From: Alphaproteobacteria bacterium
GTDB lineage: Bacteria > Pseudomonadota > Alphaproteobacteria > JAEULC01
Assembly (NCBI GenBank): GCA_023150455.1
Contig: JAKLKW010000022.1
Location: forward strand, 1 to 52,930
DNA length: 52,930 bases
Direction of reading: 5' to 3'
This document shows positions 26,036 to 34,626 of this stretch, piece after piece. The notes under the pieces were generated by a model that was not told the origin of the DNA, did no database searches, and saw only the letters and a program-made list of their open reading frames with translations. How positions within the stretch are numbered: position 1 is the first letter of the stretch; every line of letters begins with the position of its first letter. The translations under genes were made by a program, and so were the position numbers.

Positions 26036-27769
26036 CTAGTGAATCTCGGGTTCCGGGACCTTGCCCGGTGCCGCCAGGAAATCGAAATCGCAGCCCTGGT
26101 CGGCCTGCGTCACGTGCCGGGCGAAGATCGCGCCGTAGCCGCGCGGGTAATGCGGCTTGGGCGGCGTCCAGGCGGCGCGGCGGCGCTCGAGCTCGTCGTC
26201 GCTCACCTCCATGCGCAGGATGCGGTTCGGCACGTCCAACGTGATGGTGTCGCCGGTTCGGACCAGCGCCAGCGGGCCGCCGACTGCGGACTCCGGTGCC
26301 ACGTGCAGGACGCAGGTGCCGTAGCTGGTGCCGCTCATGCGCGAATCGGAGACGCGCACCATGTCGCGGATGCCCTTCTCCAGGATCTTCTTCGGCATCG
26401 GCAGCATGCCCCATTCCGGCATGCCCGGCCCGCCGAGCGGGCCGGCCGATTGCAGCACGAGGACGGAGTCGGGCGTGACGTCGAGCTTGGGGTCGTCGAG
26501 CCGCGCCGCCATGTCGTTGTAGTCCTTGAACACCACGGCGGGGCCGGAATGCTCGAGAAGGCGCTGCTCGGCGGCGCTCGGCTTGATCACCGCGCCGTCG
26601 GGCGCCAAATTGCCGCGCAGCACCGCCAGCGCGCCGGACGTGCTGACCGGGTTGTTGAGCGGGCGGATCACGTCGTCGTTGTAGGACTCGGCGCCCTGGA
26701 CGTTCTCGCCCATGGTGCGGCCGTTGACGGTCCTCTGGCTGCCGTCGACATGGTCGCCGAGCTTGGCGATCAGCGCGCGCAGGCCGCCGGCATAGTAGAA
26801 ATCCTCCATCAGGAAGGCGCCGGACGGGCGGATGTTGGCGATCACCGGCACGCGCTTGGCGATGGCGTCGAGGTCGTCGAGCGTGAGCGGAATGCCGGCG
26901 CGGCGCGCCATGGCGAGGATGTGCACCACGGCGTTGGTCGAGCCGCCGACCGCCATGTCGACGGTGATGGCGTTCTCGAAGGACTTGCGCGTCAGGATGT
27001 CCGAGGGCTTCAGGTCCTCCCACGCCATCTCGACGATGCGCCGTCCGCTGGCCGAGGCCATGCGCGGGTGATTGGCGTCGGGCGCGGGGATCGACGAGGC
27101 GCCCGGCAGGGTCAGGCCCATCGCCTCGGCGATCGACATCATGGTCGCGGCCGTGCCCATCGTCATGCAGGTGCCGAAGGAGCGGGCGATGCCGTCCTCG
27201 ATCTCGCCCCAGGTCGCGTCGTCGATCACGCCGGCGCGGCGGTCGGCCCAGTACTTCCACGTGTCGCTGCCGCTGCCCAGCGTCTTGCCGCGCCAGTTGC
27301 CGCGCAGCATCGGCCCCGCCGGCACGAAGATCGCCGGGATGTTCATGCTGATCGCGCCCATGATCAGGCCGGGCGTGGTCTTGTCGCAGCCGCCCAGCAG
27401 CACCGCGCCGTCGACCGGGTGGCTGCGCAGCAGCTCCTCGGTCTCCATCGCCAGGAAGTTGCGATAGAGCATGGTGGTGGGCTTCACCACCGGCTCGCTG
27501 AGCGACATCGCCGGCAGCTCGATCGGGAAGCCGCCGGCCTGCCATACGCCGCGCTTGACCTCCTCGGCCCGCACGCGCAGATGGGCGTGGCACTGGTTGA
27601 TGTCGCTCCAGGTGTTGACGATGCCGATGATCGGCTTGCCGGCGTAGTCCGCGGCCGCATAGCCCATCTGCTTGATGCGCGAGCGGTGCCCGAACGCGCG
27701 CAGGTCGTCGACGCCGTACCAGCGATGGCTGCGCAGTTCCTCAGGCTTCTTGCGGCGTTGTGCGGTCAT
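26036..27769 (-). CDS. IlvD/Edd family dehydratase (sugar-acid or dihydroxy-acid)
   Basis: A 577-residue Fe-S and magnesium dependent dehydratase. Family markers are GIVNTWSDINQCHAHLR, LLGGCDKTTPGLIMGA (cluster cysteine), GTCMTMGTAATM (second cluster cysteine), VGGSTNAVVH, RGNLAPDGAVIKPSA and RVSDSRMSGTSYGTCVLH. The NTWSD motif, an opening SHRWYGVDD and a C terminus ending DFDFLAAPG are more like arabinonate or xylonate dehydratases than biosynthetic IlvD. It is the first gene of the importer operon. No sugar importer or sugar-acid pathway partner adjoins, so the substrate stays open. Confidence 0.88.
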   Translation of the reverse strand: MTAQRRKKPEELRSHRWYGVDDLRAFGHRSRIKQMGYAAADYAGKPIIGIVNTWSDINQCHAHLRVRAEEVKRGVWQAGGFPIELPAMSLSEPVVKPTTMLYRNFLAMETEELLRSHPVDGAVLLGGCDKTTPGLIMGAISMNIPAIFVPAGPMLRGNWRGKTLGSGSDTWKYWADRRAGVIDDATWGEIEDGIARSFGTCMTMGTAATMMSIAEAMGLTLPGASSIPAPDANHPRMASASGRRIVEMAWEDLKPSDILTRKSFENAITVDMAVGGSTNAVVHILAMARRAGIPLTLDDLDAIAKRVPVIANIRPSGAFLMEDFYYAGGLRALIAKLGDHVDGSQRTVNGRTMGENVQGAESYNDDVIRPLNNPVSTSGALAVLRGNLAPDGAVIKPSAAEQRLLEHSGPAVVFKDYNDMAARLDDPKLDVTPDSVLVLQSAGPLGGPGMPEWGMLPMPKKILEKGIRDMVRVSDSRMSGTSYGTCVLHVAPESAVGGPLALVRTGDTITLDVPNRILRMEVSDDELERRRAAWTPPKPHYPRGYGAIFARHVTQADQGCDFDFLAAPGKVPEPEIH

Positions 27770-27843
27770 CGAAGCGGCCCCTCCCGGCGTCTGGAGCCGC
27801 GAGAGTAGCGATTGCCCGGATGCGGCTCAAGCCGGGTCGAGCC

Positions 27844-28221
27844 TCACTCGCGATCACGTACGTATCGACGATCGACCGGGAAGGGGGGCAGCCACCGCTC
27901 TCTCCGGCAGACCCAGGTCTCGTAAGTCGGGCGGACCAGGTTGTCCGAGTCCAAAATCCCGGCATTGACCTCGATTTCGGATCCTCTCTTGTCGAAGACC
28001 GAGGAGCCGCACACGGGACAGAAGTGGCGAAAGCCATAATGCGCCGTTTCACCCGTGACGGTGACGACGGTGTCCGGAAAGACCGCGAAGGTATAGAAGA
28101 CTGCGCCATACTGCTTTCGGCAATCGAGGCAATGGCAGATGCCGACGCGGCTCGGCTCGGCGTCTGTCGCCAGCCTCACCTTTCCGCACAAGCATCCGCC
28201 GGTAAAGCGATGGCCTTCCAT
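27844..28221 (-). CDS. GFA family (CENP-V/formaldehyde-activating-like) zinc protein
   Basis: A 125-residue protein of the Gfa-like family with paired zinc sites: GGCLCGKVR, CHCLDCRKQYGA and FCPVCGSSVF supply the cysteines. The founding member was described as glutathione-dependent formaldehyde-activating enzyme, but the function of most members is unproven. AGGAGGTCGCCGA precedes the ATG at 28221, a near-ideal ribosome site. It is on the same strand as the dehydratase but upstream of it by about 75 bases; co-transcription is possible. The 271 bases upstream (28222-28492) hold no gene, only a short palindrome CGGTTTAACCG at 28293-28303. Confidence 0.88.
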   Translation of the reverse strand: MEGHRFTGGCLCGKVRLATDAEPSRVGICHCLDCRKQYGAVFYTFAVFPDTVVTVTGETAHYGFRHFCPVCGSSVFDKRGSEIEVNAGILDSDNLVRPTYETWVCRRERWLPPFPVDRRYVRDRE

Positions 28222-28492
28222 TCGGCGACCTCCTGCCGCTGCCGCTCGTCCGAGACGCGACCGGGCATTGGCGAACGGGATTCTCGAGTGATCGGTTTAA
28301 CCGAGGTCTTCGGCCGCTGCCAGCACAATGCGCGACCGCAGCGCCGGCGCCCGACCGGTCGAGCGGCGCCGCGCCAGCGAGTCCAGCCCTCGCCGCTCTT
28401 CCCCCGGCGACTCGATCCTGGGTGCTTTACCCTTTGCCGTTCCGGCCTTCGCGCCATCCGGTCGCAATGAGCCGGATTCGCCGATCGGGATC

Positions 28493-29734
28493 CTAGCTCA
28501 GGTTGCGCACGTCCTCGATCACCTTGCCGTCGTTCGGCAGCGAGCCGGGCGGGACGAACTCGATCTTGCCGCGCAGCTTGCACAGGGCGTGGATCGTCTC
28601 CCCGATCGCCTGCGCGAGCGCGGCGTCGGCCGCTTGCAGCTCGCAGCGCAGCGTCATCGCGTCGTTCTCGTTGACGCGATCGACGATCAGCCGCGCCTTC
28701 TTCACCTGGGGATGGCGACGCAGCGCCTCGGCGATCTGCGCCGGATGCACGAACATGCCCTTGACCTTGGTGGTCTGGTCGGCGCGGCCCATCCAGCCCT
28801 TGATCCGCGCGTTGGTGCGCCCGCAGGGGCTGGCGCCCGGCATGATCGCGGACAGGTCGCCGGTGGCGAAGCGCACCAGCGGATAGTCCTCGTTGAAGGT
28901 CGTGACGACCACCTCGCCGACCTCGCCCTCGGGCACGGGATCGCCGGTGCCCGGCCGCACGATCTCGAGGATGATGCCCTCGTCGACGATCATGCCCTCG
29001 AGCGCCGGGGACTCGTAGGCGATCAGGCCGAGGTCGGCGCTGGCGTAGCACTGCAGCGTGGCGACGCCGCGGCCCTTGAGCTCGGCGCGCAAGGAAGCGG
29101 GCAGCGCCTCGGCCGAGACCAGCGCACGCTTCAGCGACGAGACGTCGGCGCCGAGCTCGGCCGCCTTGTCCAGGATGATCTTGAGGAAGGACGGCGTGCC
29201 GACATAGCCCTGCGGCCGCAAGCCGACGATCGCCTGCACCTGCTGCTCGGTGTTGCCGGGACCGGCCGGCACCACGGCGCAGCCGAGCGCATGCGCCCCC
29301 ATCTCGAGCATCGAGCCGGCGGGCGTCAGGTGATAGGCGAAGCAGTTGTGCAGGATGTCGCCGCGGCGGAAGCCGGCGGCGTAGAGGGCGCGGGCGAGGC
29401 GCCAATAGTCGGCGCGCCTGCCCTCGGGGTCGAAGATCGGCCCGGGCGACACGAAGATGCGGCCGAGCTCGCCGGGCGCGGTCGCGTTGAGGCCGGCGAA
29501 GGGCGGTGCCGCCTTTTGCAGCTCGATCAGCCGGGACTTGCGCGTGACCGGCAGGCGCGCCAGCGCCTTGCGGTCGCCGACCGCGTCGGGGTCGACGTCG
29601 GCCAGGATGCGCGCGAAGCCCGTTGCCTGCCTGGCGCGCCGGAGCTGCGCCGGCAGCGCCGCGAACAGCGCCGCCTCGCGCCGCTCGGGCGGGCGCGTTT
29701 CCAGCTCGTCGTAGTAGTCCCCGGGGCGTGTCAT
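28493..29734 (-). CDS. PaaK-like (phenylacetate-CoA ligase family) AMP-forming ligase
   Basis: A 413-residue adenylate-forming enzyme like phenylacetate-CoA ligase. The Ser/Gly-rich motif expected as SSGTTG reads instead VSPGPIFDPEG. Other family elements are present: GTPSFLKIILDKA, QCYASADLGLIAYES, VVTTFNEDYPLVRFATGDLS and the hinge GRADQTTKVKGMFVHP. Activity on a carboxylic acid with ATP and CoA is expected, but the altered phosphate-loop region is unusual, though seen in related PaaK subgroups. The ATG at 29734 overlaps the VOC stop (ATGA). It is the last gene of the Liv-type operon. Confidence 0.85.
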   Translation of the reverse strand: MTRPGDYYDELETRPPERREAALFAALPAQLRRARQATGFARILADVDPDAVGDRKALARLPVTRKSRLIELQKAAPPFAGLNATAPGELGRIFVSPGPIFDPEGRRADYWRLARALYAAGFRRGDILHNCFAYHLTPAGSMLEMGAHALGCAVVPAGPGNTEQQVQAIVGLRPQGYVGTPSFLKIILDKAAELGADVSSLKRALVSAEALPASLRAELKGRGVATLQCYASADLGLIAYESPALEGMIVDEGIILEIVRPGTGDPVPEGEVGEVVVTTFNEDYPLVRFATGDLSAIMPGASPCGRTNARIKGWMGRADQTTKVKGMFVHPAQIAEALRRHPQVKKARLIVDRVNENDAMTLRCELQAADAALAQAIGETIHALCKLRGKIEFVPPGSLPNDGKVIEDVRNLS

Positions 29735-30111
29735 CGGTGCTCGCCGCTGTACTGGTTGAACAGGATGCGGTTGCCGAACGGATCGGTCACCTTCATGACC
29801 CGCGCGTTCCACGGCGCATCCTCGATCGCCGGGCGGCAGTGCTTGTAGTTCTTCGCCGCCGCCTCGGCGTGGAGCGCGTCCAGGCCCGAGGTCACGACGA
29901 ACACGGCGGCGCCGGGACAGGCGTCGCCGTGATGCTCGCTGAGGTGCAGCACGAGGCCGTCGCGCGAGACCTGCATGTAGAGCGGCAGGCCGGGTTCGAA
30001 GCGATGCTCCCAGTCGACCTTGAAGCCGAGGAAATCGACATAGAACTCCCTGGCCTTCTCGACCGAGAAGATCCGCAGGATCGGGATCGTACGGTCGAAG
30101 CGCACGGCCAT
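29731..30111 (-). CDS. VOC superfamily protein (glyoxalase/bleomycin-resistance-like)
   Basis: A 126-residue single-module member of the vicinal-oxygen-chelate fold, with an N-terminal IPILRIFSVEKAREFYVDFLGF and a C-terminal KVTDPFGNRILFNQ. Short members of this group include glyoxalases, bleomycin-binding proteins and dioxygenases; some relatives are called glyoxalase superfamily proteins without known substrate. It lies seven bases after livF and overlaps the PaaK-like gene by four bases, so it is part of the same transcript. Its role beside two CoA ligases is not known. Confidence 0.88.
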   Translation of the reverse strand: MAVRFDRTIPILRIFSVEKAREFYVDFLGFKVDWEHRFEPGLPLYMQVSRDGLVLHLSEHHGDACPGAAVFVVTSGLDALHAEAAAKNYKHCRPAIEDAPWNARVMKVTDPFGNRILFNQYSGEHR

Positions 30112-30118
30112 GGGCGGC

Positions 30119-30970
30119 TCACGACAGCCAGCGCTTGCGGCGGCGGTAGTGCTTCACGTCGCGGAAGCTCTTGCGCCCGCCGGCGCCCATGCCGAGATAG
30201 AACTCCTTGACGTCCTCGTTCTCGCGCAAGGACGCGGCCGTGCCGTCGAGCACGACGCGGCCGTTCTCGAGGATGTAGCCGTAATCGGCCGTGCGCAGCG
30301 CGATGTTGGTGTTCTGCTCGGCCAACAGGATGCTGACGCCTTCCTGCTTGTTGAGCCTGGCCACGATCTCGAAGATCTCCTCGACCAGCTGCGGCGCCAG
30401 GCCCATCGAGGGCTCGTCGAGCAGGATCATGCGCGGGCGCGACATCAAGGCGCGGCCGATCGCCGTCATCTGCTGCTCGCCGCCCGAGGTGTAGCCGGCC
30501 TGCGCATTGCGGCGCTCCTTCAGGCGCGGGAAATAGGCATAGACCATCTCGAGGTCGGTCTTGATCGCGCCCGGCCCGTCGGAGCGCGTGAACGCGCCCG
30601 TCAGCAGGTTCTCCTCGACCGTCAGATGGCCGAAGCAGTGGCGGCCCTCCATCACCTGGATCACGCCGCGGCGCACCAGGTCGTTGGGCGTGAGGCCGTC
30701 CACGCGTTCGCCGCGATACTCGATCGAGCCCTTGGTCACCTCGCCGCGCTCGGCGCGCAGCAGGTTCGAGATGGCCTTGAGCGTGGTCGACTTGCCCGCG
30801 CCGTTGGCGCCGAGCAGTGCCACGATGCCGCCCTCGGGCACATGCAGGGACACGCCCTTCAGCACCAGGATGACGTGGTTGTAGATGACCTCGATGTTGT
30901 TGACGGACAGCAGCGCCGAGGCCTGCGCCGCGGCCCTGGGGCCCGTGCCGGACGTCGCGACGGCGGTCAT
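30119..30970 (-). CDS. livF: Branched-chain amino-acid type ABC transporter ATP-binding protein (LivF)
   Basis: A 283-residue ATPase. Walker A is GANGAGKST, signature region TSGGEQQMTAIGRALMS, Walker B MILLDEPSMGLAP, and LLAEQNTNIAL stands in the switch region, all typical of LivF. It has a longer Ala/Ser-rich N terminus and a C-terminal extension ending KHYRRRKRWLS that most LivF proteins lack, but such tails occur in the aromatic-acid Liv-type systems. It is separated from the binding-protein gene upstream by 66 bases with a strong stem-loop. Confidence 0.92.
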   Translation of the reverse strand: MTAVATSGTGPRAAAQASALLSVNNIEVIYNHVILVLKGVSLHVPEGGIVALLGANGAGKSTTLKAISNLLRAERGEVTKGSIEYRGERVDGLTPNDLVRRGVIQVMEGRHCFGHLTVEENLLTGAFTRSDGPGAIKTDLEMVYAYFPRLKERRNAQAGYTSGGEQQMTAIGRALMSRPRMILLDEPSMGLAPQLVEEIFEIVARLNKQEGVSILLAEQNTNIALRTADYGYILENGRVVLDGTAASLRENEDVKEFYLGMGAGGRKSFRDVKHYRRRKRWLS

Positions 30971-30998
30971 CGCGCGTTCACTCCCTGTCGAAGCCGGA

Positions 30999-31024
30999 AG
31001 GGGCGGGCGTCACCGCCCGCCCCT
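30999..31024 (-). terminator. Stem-loop between binding-protein and livF genes
   Basis: Perfect 11-base inverted repeat (AGGGGCGGGCG at 30999-31009 and its complement at 31014-31024) with loop TCAC, starting 12 bases after the binding-protein stop. No clear U-tract. As in the other ABC operon here, it probably attenuates read-through or stabilises the upstream message. Confidence 0.65.
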
Positions 31025-31036
31025 CGGTCAGCCGGC

Positions 31037-32350
31037 CTAGCTCTGCTTGGCGCAGTTGCGCGCCTCGATCTTCTTTTCCGCCGCATAGGCCTTGGCGGCG
31101 GCTTCCATCTTCGGCCTCAGGTACTTGGTGTCGGCCTCGATCCACTCGGTCGTGTAGACCCACTGCTTGCCGTCCCACTGCTGGATGCGGGCCTTGCGCG
31201 CGCCCTCGTGGTCGGCGCAGGAGACCTTCAGCGGCGACACCAGCCCGTCGAAGCCCAGCGCCTTGATGTGCGCCGCCGTGAGGTTCAGGTTCTCGAAGCC
31301 CCAGCGCACCTGGTCGCCCGTCATCGGCTTCTTGCCGAACTTGGCCTGCGCCGTCTTGATCGCCTCGATCGTCAGCATGGCGTTGATGAGGCCGCGGTTG
31401 TAGAGCACATGGCCGACCTCGTCGCGCTTGGCCATGCCCTTGCCCTTGTCGTACAGGTGCTTGAAGACGTCCTTGTGCACCTCGTACACGGTGCCCGCGG
31501 GATGCAGCGCCAGCGCGTTGTAGCCCTTGGCCCCGTCGCCGGCCGGCAGCACGTCGGGCTCGGCGCCCGACCACCACACGCCGTACATCTTGTCGCGCGG
31601 ATAGTTGACGGCGGCCGCCTCCTTGATCGAGGTCGAGTTCATCACGCCCCAGCCCCACAGGAACACGTAGTCGGGCCGGCCCTGGCGGATCTTCAGCCAC
31701 ACGGCCTTCTGCTCGACGCCGGGATGGGTGACCGGGATCGGCTCGAAGGTGTAGCCGTGCTTCTTGGCGTGGTCCTGCAGCACCGGGATCGGCTCCTTGC
31801 CGTAGGGCGAGTCGTGGTAGACGAGCACGATCTTCTTGCCCTTGAGCGAGCCCTTCTTCGCCACGTGCTGGATCAGGATGTCGGCGGCGCTCCAGTAGGT
31901 GCCGAGCAGCGGGAAGTTCCACGAGAACACGCTGCCGTCGGCCGATTCGGACCGGCCGTAGCCCATGGTCAGCAGCGGGATCTTGTCCGCCGGCGCCTTC
32001 TCGGTCAGCGCGAAGGTGATGCCCGTCGACAGCGGCGAGACCGCCGCCGCGCCGGTCGGGCCCTTGCCCTTCAGGCGCTCGTAGCACTCGACGCCGCGGT
32101 CGGTGGCGTACCCGGTCTCGCACTCCTCGAGCACGATCTTCACGCCGTTCACGCCGCCGTCGCGGTCGTTCAGCATGGCCATGTAGTCGTTCACGCCGTT
32201 GGCGAACGGGATGCCGTTCGGCGCATAGGCGCCGGTGCGGTAGACCAGCGACGGAATGAACTGCTCGTTCTGCGCCGCGGCCTCGCCGACCACGGCGAGC
32301 GGCATGGTCATCGCGACAGCCGCGATGGCCGAGATTCTGCTTAACTTCAT
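31037..32350 (-). CDS. Liv-type ABC transporter substrate-binding protein
   Basis: A 437-residue periplasmic binding protein of the type-I (LivK/LivJ) fold. The signal peptide is MKLSRISAIAAVAMTMPLAVVGEAAAQ. The mature start shows RTGAYAPNGIPFANGVNDYMAMLNDRDGGVNG, a family hallmark, with later KIVLVYHDSPYGKEP and YVFLWGWGVMNST. Its flanks (two CoA ligases) suggest an aromatic or other carboxylic acid as ligand rather than leucine; this is inference. The ATG at 32350 is preceded by GGGAGGACGTTC. It follows livM by 109 bases and precedes livF. Confidence 0.93.
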   Translation of the reverse strand: MKLSRISAIAAVAMTMPLAVVGEAAAQNEQFIPSLVYRTGAYAPNGIPFANGVNDYMAMLNDRDGGVNGVKIVLEECETGYATDRGVECYERLKGKGPTGAAAVSPLSTGITFALTEKAPADKIPLLTMGYGRSESADGSVFSWNFPLLGTYWSAADILIQHVAKKGSLKGKKIVLVYHDSPYGKEPIPVLQDHAKKHGYTFEPIPVTHPGVEQKAVWLKIRQGRPDYVFLWGWGVMNSTSIKEAAAVNYPRDKMYGVWWSGAEPDVLPAGDGAKGYNALALHPAGTVYEVHKDVFKHLYDKGKGMAKRDEVGHVLYNRGLINAMLTIEAIKTAQAKFGKKPMTGDQVRWGFENLNLTAAHIKALGFDGLVSPLKVSCADHEGARKARIQQWDGKQWVYTTEWIEADTKYLRPKMEAAAKAYAAEKKIEARNCAKQS

Positions 32351-32459
32351 GAACGTCCTCCCTTGTTGTCGAAGCCGAACAGCCATGAGCGCGGCCGGCC
32401 CTTGGCCGCTAGGTGTAGCACGGCGAAACACGGCATCCAACATGCGCCACGCATCGCCC

Positions 32460-33524
32460 TCAATGCGGGAACGGCCACAGCCTGAGCTTCTGCTTGCCGA
32501 TCGCCCACAGCCGCGCCAGCCCGTGCGGCTCGACGATCAGGAAGAAGACGATCAGCGCGCCGAAGATCATGAACTCCAGGTGCGAGACGGTCGCCGTGGA
32601 CAGCGGAATGCCGAGCGCGGCCGGCACCTGGTTGAGGAAGATCGGCATGATCGTGATGAAGGCGGCGCCGAGGAAACAGCCCAGGATCGAGCCCAGCCCG
32701 CCGATGATGACCATGAACAGCAGGCTGAACGACCGGTTGATGTCGAACGCCAGCGGCTCCCAGGACTCCAGGTAGACGAAGGCCCACAGCGCGCCCGACA
32801 CGCCGATGAAGAACGACGAGACGGCGAAGGCCGACAGCTTCGCCTGCAGCGGCCGGATGCCGATGATCTCGGCGGCGATGTCCATGTCGCGGATCGCCAT
32901 CCAGCTACGCCCGAGGCGTCCGCGCACGAGATTCTTGGCCACGACCGCCGCGACCGTGACGAGGCACAGGCACAAGAGATACTTCCCGGTCGGGGCGTGA
33001 ACGATGTAGCCGAAGAATTTGAGCTGCGGCGCGGTGACCGAGCCCGAGGCCGTGTAGTTGGTGAACCAGCCGACGCGGCTGAACAGCCAGTCGAGAAAGA
33101 ACTGCGCCGCCAGGGTGGCGACCGCGAGATAGAAGCCCTTGATGCGCAGGCTGGGAATGCCGAACAGCACGCCGACCAGCGCCGCGCAGCCGCCCGCCAG
33201 CAGGAACACGATCAGGAGGTTCAGCTCCGGCACGCGCAATGCGATGTTGTAGGCGGCGTAGGCGCCCACCGCCATGAACCCGCCCGTCCCCAGCGAGATC
33301 TGGCCGCAATACCCGACCAGGATGTTGAGGCCGATCGCCGCCATGGAGAGGATCAGGAACGGGATGAGGATGGCGAGGAACAGGTAGTCCGAGGCCAGCG
33401 CCGGCACGCCGATGAAGGCGACGGCCAGGATCAGGAGGATCGCGATGCGGTCCTGCAGGATCGGGAAAACCGCCTGGTCGGCGCGGTAGGTGGTCTTGAA
33501 CTGCCCGGCTTCGCGGTAGATCAT
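32460..33524 (-). CDS. livM: Liv-type ABC transporter permease (LivM)
   Basis: A 354-residue inner-membrane permease with roughly nine to ten hydrophobic segments. Family markers are GLNILVGYCGQISLGTGGFMAVGAYAAY and GRSWMAIRDMDIAAEIIGI (EAA-like loop contacting the ATPase). It is somewhat longer than usual at the N terminus (about 30 polar residues). It begins four bases after the livH stop, indicating coupling. It forms the channel with LivH. Confidence 0.93.
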   Translation of the reverse strand: MIYREAGQFKTTYRADQAVFPILQDRIAILLILAVAFIGVPALASDYLFLAILIPFLILSMAAIGLNILVGYCGQISLGTGGFMAVGAYAAYNIALRVPELNLLIVFLLAGGCAALVGVLFGIPSLRIKGFYLAVATLAAQFFLDWLFSRVGWFTNYTASGSVTAPQLKFFGYIVHAPTGKYLLCLCLVTVAAVVAKNLVRGRLGRSWMAIRDMDIAAEIIGIRPLQAKLSAFAVSSFFIGVSGALWAFVYLESWEPLAFDINRSFSLLFMVIIGGLGSILGCFLGAAFITIMPIFLNQVPAALGIPLSTATVSHLEFMIFGALIVFFLIVEPHGLARLWAIGKQKLRLWPFPH

Positions 33525-33528
33525 CGCG

Positions 33529-34611
33529 TCAGATCCTCTCGATGATCCGCTCGCCGAACAGGCCCTGCGGCCGGAACAGCAGCACGATCAGCGCCAGCAT
33601 GTAGGCGAACCAGTTCTCGATGCCGCCGCCCAGCACGGGGCCGAGATAGACCTCGGCCAGCTTCTCGCCCATGCCGATGATGAGCCCGCCGATGATGGCG
33701 CCCGGCACCGAGGTGAAGCCGCCGAGGATCAGCACCGGCAGCGCCTTCAGCGCCACCAGCGCGATCGAGAACTGCACGCCCAGCGCCGATCCCCATACGA
33801 TGCCGGCGACCAGCGCCACGAACCCGGCCACCGTCCAAACGATGATCCAGATCTGGTTGAGCGGGATGCCGACGGACTGCGCCGCCTGGTGGTCGTCGGC
33901 CACCGCGCGGAGCGCGCGGCCGATGCGCGTCTTCTGGAAGAAGACCGCCAGCACCGCCACCAGCACGCCGGCGATCGCCGCGGCGAAGATGTCGAGCTTG
34001 TTGACCAGGATGCCGCCCTCGAACACGGATTCGAGCAGGAACATCGGGTCCTTGGGAATGCCGAGATCGAGCGTGTAGATCTCGCTGCCCCAGATCGTCT
34101 GGCCGAAGCCGTCGATGAAGAAGGTGATGCCGATCGTGGCCATGAACAGGATGATCGGCTCCTGGTTGACCAGCGGGCGCAGCACCAGCCGCTCGATCGC
34201 CACCGCGAGCAGCCCCATGATGGCGGCGGTCGCGGGAATGGCCACCCAGCCCGACCAGCCCGCGGTGCCGTGCAGCGCCGCGAGCGCGGCGCCGATCAGC
34301 CCGAACACGCCGATCAGGCCCCAGCTCGCGCCGCGCCCGGGCGCCGCCGCGGGCCGGGCGCGGCGCCAGAACAGGAGCAGCACGTAGCCGACCGCCACGC
34401 CCAGCACGGCCGCGGCGCCCCAGTAGTGGACCGCGCTCAGCTCGCCGCTCATCAGCCGCACCAGCGACAGGGCGGCGAACAGCACCATCGCGCCCTGCGC
34501 GAAGTTGAACACGCCCGAGGCCTTGAAGATCAGCACGAACCCCAGCGCCACCAGGGAATACAGCACCCCGGCCAGCAGCCCGCCGAGCACGACCTCGATG
34601 AATGGACCCAT
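33529..34611 (-). CDS. livH: Liv-type ABC transporter permease (LivH)
   Basis: A 360-residue permease. The N terminus LGGLLAGVLYSLVALGFVLIFKASGVFNFAQGAMV is the LivH hallmark. The loop RIGRALRAVADDHQAAQSVGIPLNQ contacts the ATPase. It is longer than E. coli LivH (about 308 residues), with a poorly conserved Ala-rich stretch (ARPAAAPGRGASWG) at about 85-110. It sits between livG (15 bases upstream) and livM (four bases downstream). Confidence 0.93.
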   Translation of the reverse strand: MGPFIEVVLGGLLAGVLYSLVALGFVLIFKASGVFNFAQGAMVLFAALSLVRLMSGELSAVHYWGAAAVLGVAVGYVLLLFWRRARPAAAPGRGASWGLIGVFGLIGAALAALHGTAGWSGWVAIPATAAIMGLLAVAIERLVLRPLVNQEPIILFMATIGITFFIDGFGQTIWGSEIYTLDLGIPKDPMFLLESVFEGGILVNKLDIFAAAIAGVLVAVLAVFFQKTRIGRALRAVADDHQAAQSVGIPLNQIWIIVWTVAGFVALVAGIVWGSALGVQFSIALVALKALPVLILGGFTSVPGAIIGGLIIGMGEKLAEVYLGPVLGGGIENWFAYMLALIVLLFRPQGLFGERIIERI

Positions 34612-34626
34612 CCGGCGGCGGCTCCC

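Noticed and set aside
28293..28303. Palindrome CGGTTTAACCG as a regulator site or CtrA half-site
   Set aside because: Only one short copy, lacking the second TTAA at the right spacing, and too short to support.
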